Assembly (NCBI GenBank): GCA_902776645.1
Contig: CACYQT010000005.1
Location: 1 to 64,000, forward strand
Length of the DNA: 64,000 nucleotides
Direction of reading: 5' to 3'
From: an uncultured bacterium
Lineage (GTDB): Bacteria > Verrucomicrobiota > Lentisphaeria > Oligosphaerales > Oligosphaeraceae
Of this stretch, positions 16,792 through 25,181 are shown piece by piece; within the stretch, counting starts at the first letter, position 1; each line of letters starts with the position of its first letter. The position numbers and the translations under genes were made by a program. The notes under the pieces were generated by a model. That model made no database searches. It saw nothing but the letters and a program-made list of their open reading frames with translations, and had not been told where the DNA came from.

Positions 16792-18221
16792 TTCGTATCC
16801 TCCTTGCGCAAATCCAGACACGCCATGGACGTGCTGTCACGCAGAATCATCAATCCGCCCGCGTAGGCGATCGGTCCCCATGAATCCACTCCTGGAACCA
16901 CCTTGTGCGAAGCCAGTTTTTGGAATGTATCATCTTTGAATTGATAGACATGCAGAACGCCGTCATCATCCATGATCCAAAATGCGCCATCGGCGTGAAG
17001 ATAGGGGCCGAGGCCGAAACGGACCTCCTTGCCGCTCGTCGCCCGAAGCGCAGGAAGCTTGTCCACATCCGCCGCCACCAGCTGCGCATGCAGGCCGCCT
17101 GCATCCTTGGGCTGGATGGTAAATAGCGTATTTCCAATAAGTAAAGGAGTCTGCTGCTCGGAAGCCGGCCCCTTCGTCGGCTTCCATTCATTTTCGATGG
17201 TCGCTTCAAACGCGCCATTTGTAAGACGTACACGGAGCAGGGCGCTGCCCGCTCCGTAGCCAGCCGTCAAAAATAGCAGGTCATCTGCGATTTTCAAAGG
17301 AGTGGGGGCCCATACAGCCGGTTTCCAACTCTTGCATATCCACAATGGCTTACCATTTAAATCGCAAGCAGATATGCCACCGATACCTGCATAGACATAT
17401 TGTTCGACACCACAGAGTCGAGTGGATAGCACGGATGAATGCGACATCTTGAGCTTATCAGGATTAGGCGTCTCCCACAAAGTCTTGCCTGTCTTCAAAT
17501 CCAAAGCCGTCATCAGGATATTCTCGCCCCCCACACCTATAATGACTTTGCCGTTTTCTATCAGCGGGCATTGGCCTGCATACCATTGCGGAATCTCGCA
17601 ACCGTACTGTTCAACCAAATCACAACTCCATAGAAATTCGCCGTTTGTGGCGTCTACCGCCATTACATGGGCGGCAGGCCCAAGCGTGACGACGACATTG
17701 TCTGAACAGGCGGGAATCGTCCGCGACTTTCCATGGTTGCGGCGAATCGGATTCTTGTAGCTTCGTTGCCACAACTCGTTGCCTGTCAACAGCTCAAAGC
17801 AACGCAAGGCATCGGAGTCCTCCTTTTCGAGATAGTCGAGAACATAGACGCGGCCTTGAGCGATGATGGCTCCCGAATAGCCTTCCCCTAACTCCTTCCG
17901 CCACATCACCTTCGGGCCTTCGGCCCCCCAACTTTTCGTCAACGGGCGGTCTTCCTGCACAAGATTGTCCCGCCTGGCCCCACGGAAACACGGCCATTCG
18001 CCGTCGAATGGCTTGATTTCGGTTGCGGAGGAAAATGACTTGAATGTCTCGCCGATTTTCGTCGTCATTTTCTTGACGACACGGAATTCGGAGCCGTCGC
18101 GCACAGGCACGGCGTAGCCGACGGCGCGTGGCGTGACGAAACTTACGTAATGCCAAATACCTGTGCATGCCGTCAAGACGAACATGGTTCTTAAGGCGAT
18201 GTCAAAAATCCGTTCAATCAT
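16788..18221 (-). CDS. membrane-anchored PQQ-like beta-propeller protein
   Basis: 477 residues. One N-terminal hydrophobic stretch (IALRTMFVLTACTGIWHYVSFV) serves as signal-anchor. After a linker comes WPCFRGARRDN, a variant of the WPxFRG motif that opens this propeller family, then blades such as CFELLTGNELWQRS, AVDATNGEFLWSC, ALDLKTGKTLWET. It should face the periplasm or cell exterior. The start overlaps the cyclase stop by 8 bases (18214-18221) and the stop overlaps the NHL-like gene. It is one of four full propeller proteins in this operon; the role is unknown and PQQ binding is not evident. Confidence 0.84.
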   Translation of the reverse strand: MIERIFDIALRTMFVLTACTGIWHYVSFVTPRAVGYAVPVRDGSEFRVVKKMTTKIGETFKSFSSATEIKPFDGEWPCFRGARRDNLVQEDRPLTKSWGAEGPKVMWRKELGEGYSGAIIAQGRVYVLDYLEKEDSDALRCFELLTGNELWQRSYKNPIRRNHGKSRTIPACSDNVVVTLGPAAHVMAVDATNGEFLWSCDLVEQYGCEIPQWYAGQCPLIENGKVIIGVGGENILMTALDLKTGKTLWETPNPDKLKMSHSSVLSTRLCGVEQYVYAGIGGISACDLNGKPLWICKSWKPAVWAPTPLKIADDLLFLTAGYGAGSALLRVRLTNGAFEATIENEWKPTKGPASEQQTPLLIGNTLFTIQPKDAGGLHAQLVAADVDKLPALRATSGKEVRFGLGPYLHADGAFWIMDDDGVLHVYQFKDDTFQKLASHKVVPGVDSWGPIAYAGGLMILRDSTSMACLDLRKEDTK

Positions 18222-19884
18222 CCGTCACCGCCTTCGCCAGAAAAATCGGCGCATACAATTTTTCGCTGTACCATAGATGGGCAAAATACAAGCCAATCGG
18301 CTCCAAGGGAGCCGTTTGCGGAGCGGCCGCATATGGCCGCAAAAACTCAAGACCATGCGCTACGGCTTTTGCTGCTTCTGGATAGGGCTTCAACGCGGCA
18401 ATGCAACGCGCCGTCACGATGACATAGTCGGTCTTCCCATCCGTGCCACCCCAGCCACCGGTCTCATGCTGCATCTTCAATAAGTATTCCAATGTCTTCC
18501 GCAAGAATGGCTTGTCGATGCCGACAAGATGCTCCAGCACGACGGCGGAACCATACACGGGAGCGGTCTTGTCTACTGCCAGCTGGTCGCCGAACCATAG
18601 TGGCGTAAAGGAGCCGTCTGGATTCTGCGTTGTTTCCAAAAAACGCAGAATCGACTGTTGCGCCTTGTTCGCCCGTGATCTTAAATCATCTGGCAAGTCA
18701 TTCAGATACAGAGAGATGGCGCGGAAGGTATGGGCTGATAAGTCCGGACAACTTCTATCAAATGGAAGTTTGCCCCATCCACGGCAAAACGTCGGGATTC
18801 CGCCATCGCGATTCTGCAAATCCAGCAACCATTTGATACCGTTTATGACGGTCGGTGTGACGCCTTCTCCTAACGCATGGAGAGCGATCAAGGCGGATGG
18901 CGTGTCATCCGCGTCCGGAACGCCGCCGGAATAGGTTGTCCATGCCCAACCGCCTGGCAGGGAACGTGTAAAGGGATGGATGATTTTTGTCTGAGACTGG
19001 CATAAGGCTTTGCAGTAAAAAGCCTTTTCCTCTTCGGAAAATTCAGGAGCCAAAATAGTTAACGCAAGCGTCGTCACCCACTGGCGCAGGTCGCGGTCGA
19101 TTGGCCATGCGCCATTTTCACGCTGTGTGTCGATAAGAAACTGCAAAGCTTTTTGCGTTACAGGATGCGTTTGCATGCCAGCCGCGTACAGGCAGATGGC
19201 GCAGAATCCCGTCAATGGCGCGGCTTCCAAAAAGCCGCCGTCTTCCGGCTGTTTCGCCTCCAGAACACGAAGCGCCTTCTTGACCGCCAATGAACGCAAG
19301 CTCTTGATAAATCCTTCTTTCGTATGGTTTAATTGCGCGAGGCCAACGCAAATCAAGGCGGGAATCGCATAGCTGACAACCGGCAGATTCATGTGTTTGA
19401 ACATGCCTTCCGGCAGAACCGCCGCCTCGAACGGGAAGCGCGGCATCTCGTGCCAAGCCGCCTCCGTGTCTTCGAAAAATCCAGACGCCGTCGCCAGCGC
19501 CAAAAGCGGAACGGAAAACGTCAAATCCTTTCCGTATTCAGCGAGCAATCCGCGCTTTACGTCTTCGAAGGCGAAACTTCCGAATTGTGATTCCAGAAAA
19601 GCTTTGGCACGTGTGGCGGTCGGAAGCGCCATGACGGCCAGATAGGTGGCCGTCAGATTGGGCGGCGATTCGACGGTGTCGCCATAAAGTCCGTCGGCGT
19701 CGCAATTCGCTTCCAGCCAGGCTTCAGCGGCTTTGATTTGACTGGCGTATTTTGGATGATCGGCGATTTTCAAGGCAACGCAGGCGATGGCCGTGGAAAT
19801 AGGCGAATCGGAAAGGCCGCTTTCGAAGAAGCCGTCCGCTTCGCGCATGTTCAGGAGGTAATCTTTCAAGTTCTTGTTGATCAT
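18214..19884 (-). CDS. squalene-hopene-cyclase family class II terpene cyclase
   Basis: 556 residues of alpha-alpha barrel repeats. The catalytic class II motif is intact: GGWAW (311-315) followed by PDADDT with DADD at 324-327, closely matching the GGWAF...PDVDDT of squalene-hopene cyclases. QW-type repeats are visible (QKALQFLIDTQRENGAW, KWLLDLQNRDGG, RFLETTQNPDGSF, EYLLKMQHETGGW). Class II cyclases protonate an alkene or epoxide and close polyisoprene rings. At 556 residues it is shorter than typical squalene-hopene cyclases (about 630) and near the size of bacterial class II diterpene cyclases, so the substrate could be squalene, GGPP or a longer prenyl chain. It overlaps the related barrel gene upstream by 4 bases. 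Confidence 0.85.
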   Translation of the reverse strand: MINKNLKDYLLNMREADGFFESGLSDSPISTAIACVALKIADHPKYASQIKAAEAWLEANCDADGLYGDTVESPPNLTATYLAVMALPTATRAKAFLESQFGSFAFEDVKRGLLAEYGKDLTFSVPLLALATASGFFEDTEAAWHEMPRFPFEAAVLPEGMFKHMNLPVVSYAIPALICVGLAQLNHTKEGFIKSLRSLAVKKALRVLEAKQPEDGGFLEAAPLTGFCAICLYAAGMQTHPVTQKALQFLIDTQRENGAWPIDRDLRQWVTTLALTILAPEFSEEEKAFYCKALCQSQTKIIHPFTRSLPGGWAWTTYSGGVPDADDTPSALIALHALGEGVTPTVINGIKWLLDLQNRDGGIPTFCRGWGKLPFDRSCPDLSAHTFRAISLYLNDLPDDLRSRANKAQQSILRFLETTQNPDGSFTPLWFGDQLAVDKTAPVYGSAVVLEHLVGIDKPFLRKTLEYLLKMQHETGGWGGTDGKTDYVIVTARCIAALKPYPEAAKAVAHGLEFLRPYAAAPQTAPLEPIGLYFAHLWYSEKLYAPIFLAKAVTDD

Positions 19885-20696
19885 GGCGTCGCCCCCATGG
19901 CAAGAACACCGTAAACGGTGTATTCCAGATCACCTTCCGGCGCTTCGGGCGTCGGCGCGAAAAAGCCGTTCTCGCGGAAGCATGACTGCAAGTATCCTTT
20001 TGCGGAAAATCGGATGGTCTCTTGATCATGATGCAGGGCGAACAAAGCCACCGCTGTCGACAGAAGATTGCCGCCAAACGAGCCGTCTGTCGCCTGTTCC
20101 GCCGCCAATGCCTGAAGCGTCTGCCGCCGCATTCCATCAGGCAGTAAAAATGCCGCCGCCGCCGTCGCATTGACATTATATTCCATCTGATTTTTCAGAT
20201 TTGAATACAATCCATCGGGCAGACGATACTCATGCAAATCCGGACGGGATGTTTTTTCGCCGCAATCGTTCAGCAACGTATCCAGCAGGAAACGTGAATA
20301 TGGCGCTTCGGGATCGCCATGCGGATAAGCCGTCGGAGGAAGACTGCGCAAAGATGAAATATCATATTTGAATCTCCACGTGAACGGATGGAGAATTCGC
20401 AGAGAGCGTAAAAAAGCGCAAGAATGAACAAGATCCAATGACGCTAAGTTTATGGAATCCAAGGCATGGCGGCATGCCTTGCTGTTAACTCTCATACTCG
20501 GCATCAGGGAAAGCAGCAAACCGAAAAAGCTATAGTACAGATCTTCCTTGTTGCCGCGACCGCAGAACAGTCCCGCCGCTCCTTGGGCGGTGGCAACTCC
20601 TTCGCTGACAATGGCTTTCGCTTCGTCTCCCATGCGTTTCCAGCCTTGCAGCATTGTCCGGAAAAAGGCTTTTTCAAATGTCGGTCTATTGAACAT
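19881..20696 (-). CDS. terpene cyclase/prenyltransferase-fold (alpha-alpha barrel) protein without DxDD
   Basis: 271 residues. The C-terminal half has repeats typical of squalene-cyclase and prenyltransferase-beta folds (LQALAAEQATDGSFGG, TAVALFALHHDQE, GDLEYTVYGVLAMGA). No DxDD motif is visible. The N-terminal half is helical and unrecognised (includes FCGRGNKEDLYYSFFGLLLSL). It may be a partner or regulatory half for the DxDD cyclase that starts inside its stop codon, or an enzyme with its own chemistry. The start overlaps the stop of the polyprenyl synthase fusion by 11 bases. Confidence 0.7.
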   Translation of the reverse strand: MFNRPTFEKAFFRTMLQGWKRMGDEAKAIVSEGVATAQGAAGLFCGRGNKEDLYYSFFGLLLSLMPSMRVNSKACRHALDSINLASLDLVHSCAFLRSLRILHPFTWRFKYDISSLRSLPPTAYPHGDPEAPYSRFLLDTLLNDCGEKTSRPDLHEYRLPDGLYSNLKNQMEYNVNATAAAAFLLPDGMRRQTLQALAAEQATDGSFGGNLLSTAVALFALHHDQETIRFSAKGYLQSCFRENGFFAPTPEAPEGDLEYTVYGVLAMGATP

Positions 20697-22182
20697 CTTT
20701 CAGCACCTTTCCCGTCAAACGCCACAGTAGAATCTTCAAGGGGACATCCGTCAGTTCGTCGAGACATTCGAATGCCTTGCGGCGATATTGTTCGTATTGA
20801 TCCATGATGACGCGTCTTGCGTCTTCACGGCTGCAATTCGTCGTGCGCATGAGACAATCGACGGACGAGGCGGGATTCGCCACCGCATCCTCCAAGTCGT
20901 CATGCAACTGGTAGGAAACGCCAAGTAAATCCGCAAAACGTTGGAAGAAAATACGATAATCATTGAATTTGCCTGCGGCGATCGCGCCGATGTCCATCGC
21001 CACGCGGAAGGCAGGCGACGTTTTCAGGCGATGCGTCTCAAGACACATCTCCAATGTCACGGCGGATTGGAGCAATTCAAATTCCCGCGCCTGCCCAAGA
21101 GACAGTTCGCTATGGGCCTGCGCCGCCTGCGCGACCATTTCGGCCCTCATCGTTGCGGGAATGGATTCATGGCAGAACAGCCGATAGCCTTCCCCGACCA
21201 GAAAATCTCCTGCGTTCAACGCGACTGGCACGCCAATGCGCTGATGCATGGTCGGCTCTCCATATCGTTCAGAATCATTGTCTTCGATATCGTCATGAAT
21301 CAAGGATGCCTTGTGGAAACATTCCACCGCCAAGGCCGCCACACGCATGAATTCCGGATATTCACCGCTTCGCGACAAAGCGGAATAAACAGCGTAGGCG
21401 ATCATCGGACGATAATGCTTCCCATGGGCGCAAAGAGAATGGACAATCTCCTTGGAGAAAATCTCCAAATCCTTGTCAAAACGCAAGTAGGACGAAACAA
21501 TCCGTTCCGTGAAAAGTTCCGTCATCTGCGTCTGGACATCCGGAATCGAGACCATGGCGAACGACCCGTCTTCCGACAACTGCATGGCGTCCGCCAGAAA
21601 ACTTTCATCATATTCGGTATCTTTGCAGCCATCACGCAACAACGGAACTGCGAGCCCCGGAACCGCATGACGCAGCATGGCTGGAAACGCCTTCTCCAGT
21701 GAATTCAAACAAGATACACCGACAACCGCTTCGATTTCACCTGCTTCCACCCATTCCGCGACACGGGAGCTTGATTCCGCCACCAACACGGGCATCTCCA
21801 ATGCATCTGCTTGTGCGGAAAGTTCTGGAATCCTGCATTTTCCACATTCCTGGCATATTAGCCCCAAATCATCGCGCGGAGCTTGGCATTCGTCATGGTT
21901 GCGCAGACAGAACGGTAGCAACAGCAGCCGCCTGCTTCGTGGAATCGCCGGAAAATGCCGTTCCCAGACGGCATTGTTCAACCAGATCATGGCGTAATCG
22001 TCATAGTTTTGCCCATGAAGATTTAAATCTGCAAGTAGTTTTGACGCAAAATGTTGAAGGTTTTCCAGACGCTGCGGTGGCAGCAGGTTCGCGGCAACGA
22101 CCAGCCGTCGCGCGGCGTCGCGAACGGCGCAGCGCGTCTGGAAGTCTTGCGGAACCTGTTGCTTGTTCGTCTGTTCGGTCAT
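20686..22182 (-). CDS. DUF116-polyprenyl diphosphate synthase fusion
   Basis: 498 residues. The N-terminal half (about 60-190) fits DUF116: a Cys set CLRNHDEC...CQECGKC likely to hold an iron-sulfur cluster or zinc, then AVVGVSCLNSL and PLLRDGCKDTEYD. The C-terminal half (about 200-498) is an isoprenyl diphosphate synthase, with the first aspartate-rich motif in LIHDDIEDND and the second in YQLHDDLED, and the conserved GKHYRP and LGQ segments. It should condense isopentenyl diphosphate onto an allylic primer; chain length cannot be told. The start at 22180-22182 overlaps the radical SAM stop (ATGA); the open frame further upstream lacks that support. It sits directly before the two cyclase-fold genes, so it probably makes their substrate. 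Confidence 0.85.
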   Translation of the reverse strand: MTEQTNKQQVPQDFQTRCAVRDAARRLVVAANLLPPQRLENLQHFASKLLADLNLHGQNYDDYAMIWLNNAVWERHFPAIPRSRRLLLLPFCLRNHDECQAPRDDLGLICQECGKCRIPELSAQADALEMPVLVAESSSRVAEWVEAGEIEAVVGVSCLNSLEKAFPAMLRHAVPGLAVPLLRDGCKDTEYDESFLADAMQLSEDGSFAMVSIPDVQTQMTELFTERIVSSYLRFDKDLEIFSKEIVHSLCAHGKHYRPMIAYAVYSALSRSGEYPEFMRVAALAVECFHKASLIHDDIEDNDSERYGEPTMHQRIGVPVALNAGDFLVGEGYRLFCHESIPATMRAEMVAQAAQAHSELSLGQAREFELLQSAVTLEMCLETHRLKTSPAFRVAMDIGAIAAGKFNDYRIFFQRFADLLGVSYQLHDDLEDAVANPASSVDCLMRTTNCSREDARRVIMDQYEQYRRKAFECLDELTDVPLKILLWRLTGKVLKDVQ

Positions 22183-23372
22183 CCGTATGCTCCAAAGCCG
22201 AAGAAATAATGGCGTTTCCCCCAACGGTACGCCAGCGATTTTTCCGGGAGTTCCTGTCCCGGAACATGATGGCAGGGCAGTGGCACGGCCGCCGCCAGTT
22301 CCTGCTGATAATCGCGGTTGGACGAATCAATCGCCTTTTTCGCGGCCAGAAAATCTTTCAGTTCATGTGGCGCCTCCATCGGCAGGCAATTCCGTCCATT
22401 CTGCACGGAAAACTCTCGCAACTGCTTCAAATAAGGATTCTTCTGAAAAATCTCCTCCAAATTGGAGGCGTCTTCATTCAGATAATCGCCGGTCGATTGG
22501 ACGATCGGGCAGAATTCGACGGCGCCGTTTGGCGCGATGTGGTGCGATAGCCCCATGGCGCCCGGGCAGACGGCGTTGCCGTCCGCATCCCAGTATGCGT
22601 CGATAATCATGATTTTCGCCGTCCTCCGCTGTTCCACGATAAACCGCCTAAGTCCCACGATTTGTTCCACATCCAACGCCCGCTCCGGTTCCGGCGAACT
22701 CCCACATGGACGGTAGATGTAATACCAGATGTAATGGACGCCTTTCTTCACGAGAAAGTCCAGATACTCCGTGCTGACGAGTTCGTCATAGTTGTTGCGG
22801 TTGATGCTGGCCGCCACGCCTGTGAACAGTTTCGCCTTCACGGCGGATTCCAGAGCTGCAATCGACTTGGCGAACACGTCGTCGCGGCCGCGACGCAGCC
22901 GCGATTCCGTCTCCATGCCTTCGATGCTGATGAGAGGCGTGACATTGCCCAGCTTGGCTAGATGTGCGCAAATATCGTCGTTCAAAAGCGTTCCATTTGT
23001 GAACAGTTGAAAATACGCCTGCGGATTGTTCTCAATCAACGTCATGACATCCGGATGCAGGAGCGGTTCGCCGCCCAGCAGGCCGAAAAACTTCGAATCG
23101 TATTTTTTCGCCGTATCGATGATGCCCTGCATCTGCTTCAGCGACAGGGCCATAGGCGGTTGTGTCTGCTCCACCCAGCAGCCTTTGCAGTGGAGGTTGC
23201 AGCGATTTGTAATGGACATCATGATGAAGGCCGGAAAGAACGGTTCCCCCTGCCTGAGACGGCGTTCGAATGCGCGCACGGCGCCATTTCCGTTCCAGCA
23301 GAATTTCAGAAGATTCCATTGGGAGCGGAATGAACAGCCAAGCATGATGCGCAGGGGAACAAGCGGATTCAT
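22179..23372 (-). CDS. radical SAM protein with C-terminal SPASM-like region
   Basis: 397 residues. The radical SAM cluster motif is CNLHCKGC (Cys 58, 62, 65), followed by the GGEPLLHPD segment. Several Cys in the C-terminal third (CPGAMGL, FCPIVQS, NCLPME, CHHVPG) suggest auxiliary clusters of SPASM type. It is not recognisable as HpnH, whose motif context differs. Two ATGs are possible: GGAGG lies 1 base before the first (23378) but 7 bases before the second (23372), so I use the second. From its position between a ferredoxin and the isoprenoid genes, it may modify the isoprenoid or a peptide; this is inference. Confidence 0.82.
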   Translation of the reverse strand: MNPLVPLRIMLGCSFRSQWNLLKFCWNGNGAVRAFERRLRQGEPFFPAFIMMSITNRCNLHCKGCWVEQTQPPMALSLKQMQGIIDTAKKYDSKFFGLLGGEPLLHPDVMTLIENNPQAYFQLFTNGTLLNDDICAHLAKLGNVTPLISIEGMETESRLRRGRDDVFAKSIAALESAVKAKLFTGVAASINRNNYDELVSTEYLDFLVKKGVHYIWYYIYRPCGSSPEPERALDVEQIVGLRRFIVEQRRTAKIMIIDAYWDADGNAVCPGAMGLSHHIAPNGAVEFCPIVQSTGDYLNEDASNLEEIFQKNPYLKQLREFSVQNGRNCLPMEAPHELKDFLAAKKAIDSSNRDYQQELAAAVPLPCHHVPGQELPEKSLAYRWGKRHYFFGFGAYG

Positions 23373-23374
23373 CG

Positions 23375-24016
23375 TCATTCCTCCTTGAACAGACGTGGCA
23401 CGCGACGGTGCTTCAACCGCTCAAGCAAGGCGGCTTTGTCGTTTTCAGACGGCTTGACCGGTTCGTCCAATGATCCGTTCAGCCGTTCTTCCTCTGATTT
23501 TGCGAAGATGATGGCGTTGGCGGGGCAGATGCGCGCACAGGCTGGGCAGTCCGTCTTGCATGATTCCGGGCTGGTGACGGTCACCTTGCCATCCGGTTTG
23601 GAGTATACGCCGAACATGCAGAAATCCATGCACTTCCCGCATTGCACACAACGGGTGGCGTCAATGGCGGGAAACCATGGAATCCATTTGTCAGGCAACG
23701 TGACTTCCGGTAGCTCCTTCCAAGGGAACTCCTTCGGAAGCGAAAGCTTTTCAAGAAGTTCGTCCGTTGGCGTCGAGCGTATGTCGATCCAATCCGCTGC
23801 ATGGCCGATCAATGTCTTGATGGCGCGTGTCTGGCAGCCCAGTATCGTGCAATCCTCCGCATTGATGGGCTCATGTTTTGCGCTTACGCGGCACAAATCT
23901 GGCACGACTGTGCAGTCCACGCCTGCGGCAAGGCAGGCGGAATATATCGCCTGCACTTTCACAGACTGAATGCGGCGATAGTAATGGCATGCGCAAAGGA
24001 TGAATTTCTTCTTCAT
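23375..24016 (-). CDS. dicluster 4Fe-4S ferredoxin with unknown N-terminal domain
   Basis: 213 residues. The N-terminal about 100 residues form an unfamiliar domain with Cys at CACHYY and CTILGCQT. Two [4Fe-4S] motifs follow: CVQCGKCMDFC and CKTDCPACARICPA. The C-terminus is charged. A plausible job is electron donor to the radical SAM enzyme 2 bases downstream or to the DUF116 fusion. The start has a strong GGAGG site 4 bases upstream. A 70-bp gap with AT-rich sequence separates it from the CobW-like gene, the second-largest gap in the operon, so an internal promoter is conceivable. Confidence 0.8.
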   Translation of the reverse strand: MKKKFILCACHYYRRIQSVKVQAIYSACLAAGVDCTVVPDLCRVSAKHEPINAEDCTILGCQTRAIKTLIGHAADWIDIRSTPTDELLEKLSLPKEFPWKELPEVTLPDKWIPWFPAIDATRCVQCGKCMDFCMFGVYSKPDGKVTVTSPESCKTDCPACARICPANAIIFAKSEEERLNGSLDEPVKPSENDKAALLERLKHRRVPRLFKEE

Positions 24017-24086
24017 ATCGCCTCCTGCATGCTCGCCATGCCCATTTGCTTATAATATAAGGTATTCGTAATCAAGAATCTTCCCA

Positions 24087-25181
24087 TTAAACCACGTGAT
24101 TGTAGTGATACGTCGGATTCGGGCGGCCGGGCGTCAGGCAGAGTTCCGTGTCATAACCGACAAACACGTCCACCTGTTTCGCCAGTTTCGCCACCACCGC
24201 ATGGACCGTTTCCTCCAACGCCTCCCGCGGCATTTGCACACGCGCGTTGAGAATCAACGTGACATGCGGAGCATACAATTCTTTTTCGCCACGGCAACTT
24301 GCTGAATCCGAGAGTTTTCCAATGTTTCCGACGATGCTCTTTTCGCCATCGAGAAGAATCAGTTTGACATGTCCGATTTCCGCTTTCTTCTCCGCAAACG
24401 CCTCGCCGAGCGCATTGAGCAGATTTTCCGCAAACGCATGCCATTCCACCTTGCCGCGCAAATCCATGGCGGCGTTCAGCCAGCCGAGCACAGCCTCGCC
24501 GTTTGCGTAACGATCGTAATCAACGTCTGTCAGGCGATTGCCCGCTTTGTCCGTTGTTTTCAGCACATCATCCAGCACGTCATCCACGCCCGTGCCGTTC
24601 AGAGCGGAAATAGCCGTGACAGGCGTATTTGGGAAGCGTTTCCGCAGGATTCCCAAATCGTCCGCCAATTCCTTTTCGCTTAGCAAATCTTTTTTGTTCA
24701 GAACGATCCTGTCCGCTTCGGACATCTGGCGTTCAATGATATACAGCGCATCGGGATGCGTCAGTCCCTCCGTGACGCCCAATGCCTCCAGCATACGGGC
24801 ATGTTCCACCAAAACGACCAACGGCAGCAATTCCCATTCGGGATATTTGTCTTTAATCGGCTGGAGGATTGTCGCGGACAAGTCCGTGCAGCTGCCGACT
24901 GGTTCCGCCACGATGAAATCCGCCCCCGCGTCCGTCAACGAAGCGATGGCATTCGCGAAGCCTGGGAAATTGCAGCAGAAACAGCTGCCAGAGACTTCCC
25001 TGACGCCCGCGCCTGTTTTCGTAAGAAACGCCGTGTCAACTAAATCGGGCGCCTGGTCATTGGTGATCAGACCGACCTTGTAATTCCGTTTGGCCAAGGC
25101 GCGAGCCGTCTCCCACAGCATGGTCGTCTTGCCGGCCGCCAGAAAGCCGCCTATTAATAGTAGTTTTATCTTCTTCATCAT
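24087..25181 (-). CDS. CobW/COG0523-family GTPase
   Basis: 364 residues. Walker A GGFLAAGKTT (11-20), the family metal-binding motif CFCC at 67-70, and the guanine-specificity motif NKKD are all present, as is a C-terminal domain with a HVTLILN strand. COG0523 GTPases deliver or insert metals (Zn, Co, Fe, Mn) into client proteins using GTP. The client here is unknown; metal-dependent operon products or the Cys-tailed channel next door are candidates. The start overlaps the channel stop by 4 bases; AGGAG lies 5 bases upstream of the first of two adjacent ATGs. Confidence 0.88.
   Translation of the reverse strand: MMKKIKLLLIGGFLAAGKTTMLWETARALAKRNYKVGLITNDQAPDLVDTAFLTKTGAGVREVSGSCFCCNFPGFANAIASLTDAGADFIVAEPVGSCTDLSATILQPIKDKYPEWELLPLVVLVEHARMLEALGVTEGLTHPDALYIIERQMSEADRIVLNKKDLLSEKELADDLGILRKRFPNTPVTAISALNGTGVDDVLDDVLKTTDKAGNRLTDVDYDRYANGEAVLGWLNAAMDLRGKVEWHAFAENLLNALGEAFAEKKAEIGHVKLILLDGEKSIVGNIGKLSDSASCRGEKELYAPHVTLILNARVQMPREALEETVHAVVAKLAKQVDVFVGYDTELCLTPGRPNPTYHYNHVV

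Noticed and set aside
22179-23372. Radical SAM protein as HpnH (adenosylhopane synthesis)
   Set aside because: The cluster-motif surroundings and C-terminal Cys pattern differ from HpnH, and no other hopanoid genes are present.
24017-24086. Internal promoter between the CobW and ferredoxin genes
   Set aside because: AT-rich and with TATAAG-like sequence, but no good -35 at a proper distance; too weak to list.
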